A stretch of DNA of 64,000 nucleotides, taken from positions 15,580,501 to 15,644,500 of the forward strand of contig OX344754.2 in the NCBI GenBank assembly GCA_947034885.2, given 5' to 3'. Origin of the DNA: Thuidium tamariscinum. Lineage: Eukaryota > Streptophyta > Bryopsida > Hypnales > Thuidiaceae. Below, one piece after another: positions 34,690-46,515 of the stretch. Position 1 is the first letter of the stretch. The number at the start of each line of letters is the position of its first letter. The notes beneath the pieces are model-generated. The model had not been told where the DNA came from. It searched no databases and worked only from the letters and a program-made list of their open reading frames with translations. A program made the translations under genes and the position numbers.

Positions 34690-35490
34690 GCCCAATAATT
34701 TTCATAATTTTTGACAATATGGTTCAAAAGTTATGGCATAATATATTGGTTTTTTTTCTTGGCAGGTAGCCTAAGTAGCTAAAAAACTTCTTTAAAAATT
34801 ATTTAAAAATAATAATAATTTGAAATTGATTCATTAAATTTATGTCTAAATGGAAAGATTTGAATCATTCCATTTGATCAATGAGTAAAAAGTTATGTAG
34901 AATTTTAGTTTGGAGTAGTTTGTAGGTAGTTATAGAATCACTACTCTACAAAAAAAAACTTTGAAATCCTTTATTTAATTCAATTTCTAACATTTTTGAA
35001 AAAAAATTAAAACATTGGATGAAGATTGTTTATTAAAATATCACAACTATGGATTGGCATTTTTCATTTTTATAAATAAATTGTTCACAATTTGGTATTT
35101 TGAAGCATTTTCTACTTTCTTCTATTAACTAGTTTTTTCCTACATGTTGTATTGAATTCCAAATGGTTTGAATTTTTTTTGAGAATTTAGCCAACTTGAA
35201 TTGAAGAATGAATTCAAAGAATAACCACCATTTTGAACATTTTTTTATACAAATTTGACCTTGTGAAGTCCAACTGTCTAGATTTTTGCAAAGATATTAA
35301 AAGGATTTCTGCCAATTCAAATGTTAACATCTTGCAATCTAGGAAGTGGAAATTTTTGAAATTTCTTCCACATCTTTTCAAACCACTTTACTACAAGATC
35401 CTAGGTTTTATATGTCAAAGAATGTTCTTTTTTAAGAAATTTTACACTTGTATTAAAAATTACACTTTTGAAGTGTTTTTGGTGAAAACA
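34690..35490 (-). repeat. Dispersed repeat R1, copy b (inverted relative to 16720-17740)
   Basis: It begins directly next to element T copy 1. It carries the same block order as the reverse complement of copy a: CCCAATAATTTTCATAA, then the CCATTTGATCAATGAG block, then GGTAGTTATAGAATC, then GATTGGCATTTTTCA. Confidence 0.65.
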
Positions 35491-35499
35491 TAATCAAAA

Positions 35500-38400
35500 A
35501 CCTTTACGGGTTGATATCACACTCTAAAATCACTTTTATATCACATCGTCTTTCACAAAACCTTGAAGAATGGATGTAAGTATGATTCAAAGTCAAGTAT
35601 TTTCACTAAATTGTACTCTCTACATTTTAAATAATGTGGACATGATCACAACACAATGTTTAATCTACATTTATTGAAATAAAGCTTTGAATTAAAGCTT
35701 GAACTTTACAACTTTTGTATGCAATGTCCAAGTTTCACTTTCAAATTTTTAAGACCATTTCTTTTTTTACAAAATTTGACAAAATCTAAAAAACAGAAAT
35801 AACCGTATAAGTGGTAAGAAGATTTTGTGCAATTGCACACAAAATCCAAAAAACAAAGTATGCAATCTCTAAGGAAGGGATATGGCTAAAATTGCCACTT
35901 TTTTGACCTTGAATTCTTTCAATTATTAGATTGGTGAAATATTGTGACTAGACACTTTGGGTATTAAACCAAAAAAAATTATTCAATACTAAAAGTATTT
36001 AACAAAAGTTACATTACATTAAATAATCTTATTTCTCAAATTTTTCTATCAACTAGTCTATATTCAAGAGTGTAATGATTAGATGCAATTATATAATATA
36101 TCTATATTTTAATATCTAACTTCTATATTTAATATTAAATAACTCAGTATATATATCGATAAGTTGTGATGCAATCACTTCAAATTCTTTTTATTAAATT
36201 TACTATATAATGATCAAATTGACTACTTGTACATTTTTCAAAAATTAAAGGAATAATTTCAAATGCTTCTAAAATGTAGCAAACTATACCAACCAAAAAA
36301 AATGTGAACATTGCACCCCTACCCCAACGTTGCAACAAATGTACACCCAATAAATATATGTTGTTTTGCAACATTATCAACAACAAAACCTTCATAGGAC
36401 ATTAACATTTTATTTTCTTATATTGCCTAAAGTATATTTTAAACTTAGAGAGTGCTTCCAAATTTTGGATGAATTATTCAAATGGATGAAATCACAACAA
36501 CTGTTGCATAAGAAAATAAATTTCACATGAAAATTTGTGAGAATAAAAAATGACTATCCATTGACCATCCACTCAATGATTACAATAGATTGTGAAACTA
36601 TGCATTCCTTCATCCATAGACATTCATTTTGACCAATGTTAGAGAAGAATCAACAGGTAAGGTAAACTAGCCTATGATAGGCAGATTGACTGGTTTTCCA
36701 TCTTTACACTTTTGAAAATAAAAATTCTTTTTTCGTGGAAAGACAAACATGAGAAATGGACAAAACAATTGAAATTTCATTTTTTTGATGAAATATGAAT
36801 TTGTTATGGATTTTTGAAGTCCTAATGTCATTAATTAGAAAAAACCTACCATGGATTGATAATAAACTATAATGAATCGTTTTGTAGATGTTTGTATTAG
36901 GTGGTTGGCTTGTTCTGGGCTAGTTTATCCTAGTTCAAAGTTTGGTAGTGGAATTGGGAAAAAATTCCAATTGTGGATTGGAAACAACAACAATTTTTTT
37001 TTTAATATTTTGGATATAAAATGGTAAAAATAACTAGGCTTTGAACTTGAAAAAATGGGTTAATCTGGGAATTTGAGGAAAATAGCTGGTAAAACTCAAA
37101 AAACTCTTCAAGCGTTGCTTTTGATGAAAGCTTCTTCTTGCTCCCTGCCAAATCCAAAGAAAAGTTTCGTTACAACTAGAAGAACCCAAAGTCCTATACC
37201 AAATGTGAGAAATGGCATGTAAATTTGAATTTCAAATTGAGTTTTGTATCATCTTCTTTTCAAGAGCTCCCAGGCCATTCTAATCTACATTGCAACAACA
37301 CCACATATTGTGCCTCCATTGCCACTTCACTGTGCGCATTTCATATTACCTTGTTGAACTGGATCCTAAGCAATGAGATTTTGAGCTCTTGGACATCTTT
37401 CTTGAGGCGAAACTAGTTGTTGCATTGGTGCACTGGGAGATGCATGCTTAGAGCTCGGAATTGGAGACCTCGAGACTGTTCAATGAGAGTGGTGGTGTAG
37501 CTAATGAGCATCTCTATTTTTGGATTTATAGGTTTTGGAGAATTTTTTTTGCAAAATTAGATTGGACTATTGGACTATTGTTGGATGTTGGGTGCAATCC
37601 CTTGAAATTTACTCCGAGTTGGCATCTAAGTGGATTGAAATATTTGTTGTAAGACATGTATTCGACTTTGGGATTTACTTGTAGGAATCATTGATTGTGG
37701 TGAGTATTAGCCATCATTTCCTTTGGATGCCATTTTGAGCCAAGTGCATCAATGTTGTGGTCTTCATTTGACTCTGAGGGACTCAAACTTGAGATTTATG
37801 TGACATAATCCAAGATTGGTTTAGTGTCATACATGTGCTTTTGGTGTTTTAATTGTACGTAATTTGTGCTAGGGGCTATTGCACCTAGTGTTTTTTAAAT
37901 TTAGTGGTTGTATTCCTGGAAGTGTATGTGCATTGCTGTCATTTGGTTAAGTAATTTGGTTGTAGGATTTCTTAGTCTTCTACTTTTTGATGTAGCCATC
38001 CTTGTTATGTGATGCTCTTGATTGTAATTGATGGCCATTATGACCATTGGTATTCAAAAAATTCATAAGGCTCATCAATGTATAGTATCGTGTTGAGTAA
38101 TGTGACTCTTTTTTTAGTAGTTACATACATTCAACTCTCTTTCAAGACTGTAGGGGAGAGTGAATTACTTAGGAGTGGCTTGGGTGGGTTTGTGAGATGG
38201 TAATGTATGTTGTGTATCCAAAGATGAAAATGAGTGAGAGGCAACTACAATTGCTATTGAGAGAGAGAAAGGTAGTCTGGAAACTATCATCAATTGATGA
38301 CTCTTCTAGGAGTTGAGCATCTTCAATGTGAGGAGACAATCTAGAAGGTTGTGAGGGACAAAATAATGTGTCTAGATAATAGCGTATCTGTTGAGATTGT

Positions 38401-39190
38401 GGATGACAACTAATTGGATGCCATGGAGACAACCTTTCTTGAAGTTTCTTTTGATGGACGCTTGAAAGTGTGCTTCCTCCTTAGTTGTACTCTGCTATTA
38501 CAATGTTGGTGTTCATTAGCTGAGTTTGCAAACTATTGGCTGAAGCAAAGTTCAAACGTTTGAAAAACACGTTCAAAATTGAAGTAGTGGAACTTGCTTT
38601 GTATCTCCTGTTTGTATTCACAACAACTATTTCATATCAAAGTCTTTAACTTCCAACACATACAAGGAAGCTCCAATCTAAGTTTCTTGGAAGGTTCTAC
38701 CTACTCAATTAATCGAACTGCCCTATAGATTTGTAACCATGATGAACTTTATGAATATTCTATGACATACAACTCGACAAAAATAAACATTGGACCAAAA
38801 TATTGAGCTACATCCACCTACAATAATGATGATAAATGAAGTTATGAAAAGGATCCTGGATAATATTAGGTGTGACAATTGTTGTGACATCATCAACTGC
38901 TATAGCCACGACATTGTACAATGATCACATGGCTACTTAAAGACTAGAAGAAGAGAAGCCCATGTAATTCAAACATATGATAAGCTAGAAGCAAAGGTGG
39001 CAATTGTGAGTCACAAGTTAATTGACGTTGAGGTGAAAGTAAATGACATACATGCAAGAAAAATCAAGGCAAATGTTGAGGGCCTAGTAGTGACCGATAA
39101 AACTAGTATGTATCAAGGATAAAATATAATCTCTCATTTGTTTCAAAAGAAAGTATAAACAAAATCATGGAACACTTTTAGAATTTTAGT
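35500..39190. other. AT-rich intergenic DNA, no supported gene
   Basis: Mostly low-complexity and weakly repeat-like sequence. From about 37100 it becomes somewhat less AT-rich. Broken frames (for example 37461-37652 plus, and a lysine-rich coiled-coil-like stretch near 38975-39110) could be remnants of old transposon genes, but no family is recognisable. Confidence 0.45.
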
Positions 39191-39192
39191 AA

Positions 39193-39386
39193 ACTATAAG
39201 AAACTTGTGTTTTAGCTAACGGATTTTAGATGACATCCAATGTAGTAACCTATGTTTTTATATCCAAACTAACATCCGCCTTAACATCTTGATGTTATGG
39301 CGGATGTTAGTTTGGACATAAAAACATAGGTTGCTACATTGGATGTCATCTAAAATCCGTTAGCTAAAACACAAGTTTCTTATAGT
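39193..39386. repeat. 194-bp near-perfect palindrome (hairpin/foldback)
   Basis: Two 96-nt arms (39193-39288 and 39291-39386) are reverse complements with about three mismatches, separated only by TT. The left arm begins ACTATAAGAAACTTGTGTTT and the right arm ends AAACACAAGTTTCTTATAGT. No spacer or coding content. A transcript would fold into a long hairpin of about 96 bp. Confidence 0.95.
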
Positions 39387-40163
39387 AGTACCTAACTATA
39401 ACTAAGTGGACATGCAAAGCCCAAAGTTCTAATACTGAAGTTGTGTGTTTCTCTGGTCACGCCATGCAATAAAGTAAATCATTGCTTGTTGCTCTTGAGG
39501 TGTATACAATAGTACGTTGCTATAGCATGGTTTGCTACTACCTCAGAGAACCAACTTGAAGGAGTCAAGGCCTGCGCCTTTTGAGTACCCATTGGAGTTT
39601 GATGTTTGCCTAGTTCTATGTATAAGGCGGGCCAGTTTATTGTAATAGACTATGTTCGAATTTGTTTTACTAAATTTGACGTTTGTCTTTGTTCCTTGTT
39701 TTTCTTTCTCTCTACATCATCATTGCAATGGCACATAGTATAGCTCTAGAGTTTTTCCTAGTTAACTTGCCTATAAGCTACTGGTTCTATTGTTTTTGGA
39801 GACAAATTATGGGGGTTGAGTTTTTCATAGTTTTGATTGCATGGTTATACCCAGGCTGATTCTATGTGTTTGTCTACTATGACCTATATTTTATTTTTTT
39901 ACCAATAAACTCCAATCACCGTACCTAAGCTAAAAATTGAATTAGACAACAAGAATAGCATGTCCAAAATTTATCGTAAATGAAATTCAAAGCTCTCACT
40001 ATCAATTCTAGTACACAAGATGTCTACATCTATTAGTCACCTTAGCTTCCCATGTGTAGCATGTGTGGTTGAACACCACTACAAAAATGAATCTTTGAAT
40101 GTATTTATAAATGTCATCCAAAATCTCATTGTTACAAAGTCTATTCTTGAAAGTTTATATGTC

Positions 40164-40538
40164 CTAAAAAGTTTGTTTCCTAATGTTCGTGCAAGAAGGG
40201 TCCAAACGAATGGCCAACTTATTTATCTTAGCTATCCATGCTGGCTTACCAATGCCATAAGGTCTTCCTTTATGATTGAGTATCAAATAAAATGGTTTGT
40301 TTCCATTTCTCTCTTCTTTGGTCTTCTCTGTGTCAAAGAGTGCTTGTTGACGACACTGTTGCTTCCTGTCATTGACTGCTAACATTTGCACATTACCACC
40401 TACCTTCACAATAGCAAAATCTATCCACTCCATTGTCATGTCATTCCTTGAGGTCATAGAGCTTTGTAGAGGTGACTTGGAATAGTAAGATGTATTCCAT
40501 CTTTGAGAACTGTGACCATATTCAACAAAACGTCTCAT
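40164..40538 (-). pseudogene. Fragment of a Transposase_24/TNPA-like transposon gene
   Basis: A 125-codon open frame contains NRK, then about 22 residues later KPFYLILNHKGRPYGIG, then INKLAIRLDPS. This matches in order and spacing the plus-strand gene at 59.5 kb (NRKRKK, KPYYILVSLTGTPYGDG, FNKLCRSLDPS). The frame ends soon after and no downstream domain is seen, so it is a decayed, diverged copy. Confidence 0.65.
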
Positions 40539-40599
40539 GTGTCGACGTAAATTCTCAAGTGATGAGGACTCATAGCGTCAATGACACCGACATCTCCAA

Positions 40600-42750
40600 T
40601 TATACGAGTCCTCACAATTCTGATACTTTGTCCACCTATAATCCAAATTTTCTTTTGTCAAACAAGGAGTGGACCAATGAACCTACAAATGTGCCAACTC
40701 ATGCAAACATCACCTGACTAATGAAGTGACATTTGCTTCACAAGAGATTAATATGTTGATAAACCTATCTTGGAGTCACACTACATACTCTAGAACGCAA
40801 GGGACTTGCCACTGAACTTACCTTCTCATAGATGATGATAAAAAAAATAGTTGTGGAATTTCTCTACAACCCTTCTACTCCTCTCTAAAGGACCTAAACA
40901 ATGACTGACTAGGCTTTGAGATTGACGTCAATGGTAGCTACATCTTTGAGGGAAGAAATTGTTTGATCTAAAATTCCTTCGACAATTTGGAGAGACAAAT
41001 TCTTCCATTATTTGACGACGTAATTGAAGTTTTCCATCGCTTAACTTACTAAGTTCAATTTCACTACCTTTGCAACATTGCACATTGATTTTCATAGCAT
41101 CATTTAATCTTGAAACCTACTAAATTTGAAAACTATCAACTAAACTTATTCATTTCAAGCACAATGAATTAGATCAACAATGCTCTAAAACAGTTTAAAT
41201 AGTTCATTGACCCACTACACCATTGGCTCCTCAAATTTCTTCAACTATACATGTTTATTGGAAGTCTATACGACAAGTTGTCAAATTCACTCTAATGTAC
41301 ATGTAATGCCTTACTTACCTTTCTTGAATATATCTTGGTCTTGTAGGAAACTTGGCATGTTTGCCCAATATACTCTCCTACTGTCTTCTGCTTAAAACCA
41401 CTATTAGTGTTCACTTCGCAAAGTGGGCTAGTGTCATTTAAAAAAACTTTAACCACCTCCTTCCTGGCATGACGTGAAGACATTGGTTCTTTTCCCTTCT
41501 CTGCTTCCTTCAATACCAGCATACAATGCTCTTTTCCTCTACGATAAGTATAAAATTAATGATTTGAAAGTATGGACTCATTGTACATAGAGAAAATTTA
41601 GACATGAAATTTTGGAACAAGTAGAAGGAAGTTTAAGTAATTTCAACACTTTCAGCATCTAGTCTAACTAATACTTATTTAGGAACAACACCAGGCAAGT
41701 TCATAACACAATTCCCTTGAAGTAGTTTCTTAGCATATGACACTCTACATCACCATCGATATAAATGTCCACACATCATCCCACTTGGAATAGAAGGATT
41801 CAAGATCACATTCGACTAAAGCTTTATTACGGATTGCAATACATAGCATTCTCATTTCATTGTTCCTAGAAAACCACGAACTCATGTTGCTAGATATTTG
41901 AACGTTGTGCATTTTTTACTACTCATAATAAAGATACTCCATATTTTTTTTCTCTTCATGCAAAAAAAGCTACTAAAAATGTCATATATTGCAAGGTAAA
42001 TAACCAATAAATACATGGGATCAAACCACTCAATTGATGTTTTTTTGACTTTGACATGGAGTTTTAAACTAATTAAGTTAGTACTATCTGATGTCATATT
42101 CAATAGTACTCAAAATATTGTCAAGATTCCCATACTCCAAATGAATATTTGCTCTCCTACTCTTTGCTAGAACATCTAACCAGTTGAAATATATTTCGTT
42201 CAAAGGAAAAAAATTACAAACACTAATTTCATAATTTTCATATCAAACGGGTTTGTTCACTTACATGATACATTCAAGCATGTAAAAGTAGTGAGAAACT
42301 GAGAATTATGACGTTGCTATAAAACTTAAAAATAAATTATGTTAACTCATCAGTTTGTTTCTTTCATAGCCATCACAAAAAAGAATGGCAGCGGCCAAAG
42401 ACGGATAAAAGTGTCACTATAGACATGCATTCTCTCTTCTTTTGTCACTCTCAAAATCAAGGAAGCAAGGATGTACCATAGGCCTTGTCTTGTGCAAAAT
42501 TCATTGTTTTGTAAAAAGAAAAAGTCAAGCAAAACTAGTTGACACTTAGAAGTGCTTTCACATCCAATTCCATGATGCACTAGCTTTCATCACTATGCGT
42601 TTCTTTCTAAGGCAATTACAAATTTATCGGTGAAGGAATCCTCATTGCTACAATGACTGCCATGAAGTGTAAGAGATTTTATAATAATAATTCCGCATAA
42701 AATTGAGAAATGCAAAACTAAGACTTTGAAGCCTATTCTAAACACAAATA
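40600..42750. other. AT-rich stretch with possible decayed transposon sequence
   Basis: It adjoins the 40.2-kb transposase fragment. Minus-strand open frames (for example 41292-41522, basic and Lys/Ser-rich) may belong to the same old element, but no family could be assigned. Confidence 0.3.
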
Positions 42751-42828
42751 GGTGGGTCATTGTAAGAAACACTTCACGTTTTTGTTTCAAAAACGTAGTT
42801 TTGGCACGTGGGACCAACAATCTTGCGA

Positions 42829-43549
42829 GGTGATTGCAAGAAACACCTGCCGATTTTTTTGCGTTTGGCTGATTTTTTCGGGAGTACTTTAAAATTAGAA
42901 AATTAATTTTAAAAATATTTTAAAAATATGAATAGTGTATATATCTCTAAGATGAAGGTTTTCATCGAAGGAAATGGATAGAGAAATTCTCTAAGTAGGA
43001 GAACTTGAAAAGTGCCAAACCTTCAGAAAATACATATCTTCATGTTTTAATTAGGGAAAAATAGTAAAAATAGATATTTTCAAAAAATAAAATGTGTACA
43101 TTTGTAACAACTTTATGGAGATGGTCATTCACAAAAAAATCCACCAATATAATATTTTATATGTTTCAAAATACAAGCAGAAGGGAGCTCACTTTGTAGA
43201 CCTCCACACCACATAAAATTAACTATTTTTAAAAATCCTTCCCTGTAAAGCTAGAAGTCTATTAGAAGACCATCTCATCCAAATTTCATCATAAAATCAT
43301 TAAAAAAAGGTACTCTATAGTACTAAAAACCCCTAAACTGCCAAGTGTGACATCCAATCGGGGTCTATGTTTGGATAGTAAATCATTTTTGAAAATTATG
43401 AAAAAAGTATGGAAGGTTTATGATAGTTATGAGTACCTTCCCTACAAATCTTGAGTCAATTGGAGGCAAAACACAAAAGTTATGGCCAAAAAATAGATCA
43501 GCACACGTAGTGAGACACAAAATAGGACAGGTGTTTCTTGCAATCACCC
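42829..43549 (+). mobile_element. TIR element family T, copy 2
   Basis: Left end GGTGATTGCAAGAAACACCT and right end AGGTGTTTCTTGCAATCACC are exact inverses over 20 bp. The interior shares with copy 3 TTTTCGGGAGTACT, AATTCTCTAAGTAGGAGAAC and CTAAAAACCCCTAAAC. No long reading frame. An extra partial end (42754) lies 75 bp upstream in the same orientation. Confidence 0.75.
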
Positions 43550-43645
43550 TGCGCGATCTTGGCAGTATTGCACGTTTGCATTGTGCCTATCAATATAATC
43601 CGTTGATTTCGGGCACCTGTAAATTTGAGCCCTTAATTTAGTACC

Positions 43646-43712
43646 ATATAGTACTATGCAGTACTACAGAGTGCTACGAAGTACTACTCAGGCCACTGGG
43701 AGTAGAAAATAG
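43646..43712. repeat. Clustered AGTACTA-type subterminal repeats
   Basis: Five or so imperfect copies of A/TAGTACTA spaced by about 11 bases follow T copy 2 directly. Clustered subterminal repeats that bind a transposon protein are known in CACTA (En/Spm) elements; this role is inferred. Confidence 0.4.
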
Positions 43713-43869
43713 TAGAAAAGGGGTCTGTAGACCTAATCATTTTTAGTAATTCAAAAAAAGTTCAAAAAATTATTTTGAAGAAATGCTTTTTTCTAAACAA
43801 AATTGTACTCACATTGAAATAAAAAATTCCTACAGAAAATTTTTTCCTTCTTCATAGCCTTTGTACCTA

Positions 43870-46510
43870 TGAAATTCACTTTAACCCCATATGTGCAATA
43901 GCACTACCAGAGGGGTGTTCAAAACCAAGACTAAACCAACACAGTCCTGTTGGTACCAACACGAAAGTGGATTGACATGGGGAATTCCGATATCTTGAAC
44001 TGGACCAACAAAGAATGTGTTGATTCCAAAGTAAATTGGTGTTAATTTCCATTCCTCGGTGCAAGAAAACAACTGTCCTGTATATCGTGCACGGTGCACC
44101 ATGTATGCTTTTTTTCCCTTTAATTACTACTGTTTTCCTCTTTAACAGAACATGCAAATAGTCTTCACTGTAGGGTCACTTTCTGACTAAGCAATCCCCA
44201 TTCACATCCAAAGAAGGTGTAGGACAATAAATAGTTGCAATGCAACATTATTTTCAATCCTTTCATAATTGTTTATACATATATTGATTTCAGGACACCA
44301 ACTTGGATAGCTCAATCACTAACATTTCTATATACATGAGGGCACTATGAGGACAGCAATTACGGTGCCCTTTTCCTCCAAATTCACACTGTACAGAACC
44401 TGCAGGTCAAGTCCAATAAAAGCATTAATTCACATGTGCTTCGCTCACACATTCCCTATTCAAAATCTGTTACCATAACTAGAAGAGGGGCTTCTATAGT
44501 ACCCTATGTTGCTTCTGCATTACATTTCTAAGACTGGTAGTAAAGAGAACGACATATCCAAAAAAAAAATGAAAAGCAGATGTGAAAATGTGACGCCCCA
44601 ACTGCCAGGAATGATAGACAGTTCCGTGTCCATCACAGTAAGGGTGCTTACCTAGGTGAAATGGAAGCTCTATCGAATTATAAAAAAGGGATATCATCAT
44701 GTTCATTCAAAGAGATTCTTCTAATTTCAGATGGTATGACTACGTTAGAATAATATGTGGAACTCACCCTTAGCATATTCTCCAATTCTGAATGGCGTCC
44801 AGTCGTCCACAGCTTCGCATGCGGGTGTCCGTTCAGTAGAAATAGAGAGTTTGTCACTTCACTTTCTCACACCTTCAAAGAAATTTTCAGTACACCATCT
44901 GCCACTCGGCATAACAATTTCTGCCAAATAAGTTTCTTCCACGTCTTCCTCTTCCTATCTGACTTTTCTGACTCTCATTCGAAGAGCAACCGCTCCTTCC
45001 ATTCAAAAACACAACAGCAGAACATACTGGACCTCGTACAATGGTAAGTCTATCACGGCTATTCTCTTTAATGTTGAAAACTACCTTGAGCCTTCCATAA
45101 TGAAATAATGACATCGCAACAGCTGATACTGTTATGAAAATTGGAGAAAAAAATCATTGTCACAGATTTGCGACATGTGAAAATTTTTATCATCGAGCAT
45201 CGGAAAATTCACTATTTCATGCACTGCGCACCTTCCATGATAGACATTACTGGTGCAGAAATGACATGAAAGAACTTGACAAGTACCATATATATGTCGT
45301 CTGTGTCCTACACTAAGTTCCTAGAAAATGGAAACGTGAACGCATTTGCATTCTACTTGTCATTGCCAAAGATGCTTACCTTTGCATTGCGAATTCTTTT
45401 TAATTGCCGCTATGTTTTCACGAAGCACTTCGGACTGTCCAAGTCAGAACTTCAGTCCTTCCTTTCCTGCGGACAACAGTTTGAAGTCTTCAAATCCCTA
45501 CATATTGACCCGTCAACTGAATAATTGGAACAGACTACATGCACACGAATACAGCAAATGTAACCTCAACGTCCTTCATGAAACCTGAGATAAAGAAAAG
45601 AGCTTACATGAATGCTGAGTGAGAATGAATTTGTCGGCTTCCTCTGTTCAGTCTGCGTCATTGTCCCTACGTGCCCACTAGAAAGCAACAATGGCACTTT
45701 GACCTCGAAATTCAGGAATTACTGTTGTCCACAGAATCATTTCTGCAGAGCTCATTCTTGGCCCTCTCAGTGGAGAACTAGAGGCCCACTGCCGCAAACA
45801 TAAACTTATTCGCAGTACATTCTCTATCATGACTACCTTTTTGATCAGATTCTCCTCCATACTACTAGGACGTGCAAATCTTCACTAGAGCTTACATAGT
45901 ACTTACTCAGAACCTACTACACCGTACGCTATTACAGACATCATTTAAACGTTTCCCGTATACATTCATTGACCAAATACACCTGACTCTATACAATGAC
46001 AATACCGACTCATAAACTCCTCCCGGTGTGCCTGCTCATTGTGAACATGTTCGCACTTCTGGTGTGACAGGGATCATTTCGCAGCGCTCAATTCGTGGAA
46101 CTCCTTTGCTCCTTCTTTGACGACCCAGTCATCGGCCTCCATCCCATTCACTAGTCTTACCAGGCCATGAATCCGTATGGTTCATGAATAGTGACATTGG
46201 AAACCGCCCTACATCCTTGCCCGTCCTCGCCAATGTCATGTTCTGGACTTGAATTAAAACTTCCGCCGCTGCCTTCTCCAACGTATTCCATGACCACAGA
46301 CTTCGCGATTTCATGTCATATACTGCCCACCTGCCAACTCTGCGAACCCCCCAAAAAAAATAAGGAAACGGCTCCGTCCTCTTTATTTGCTAATGACACA
46401 AATACGTCCTCTCCAACTGAAAACAAAACAAAACAAAAAACGATTCCACTTCCCTCCATTTTTTCTTACCGTTGCCATACAACTGAAGATGTACAACACC
46501 GTAATTCATA
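43870..46510. other. Transposon-block sequence downstream of tnp2, no assigned gene
   Basis: Less AT-rich than the flanks. Several 60-96-codon frames occur on both strands (for example 45276-45524 plus), none recognisable. It probably contains the tnp2 3' UTR and the end region of the element. Confidence 0.35.
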
Positions 46511-46515
46511 TTCTA

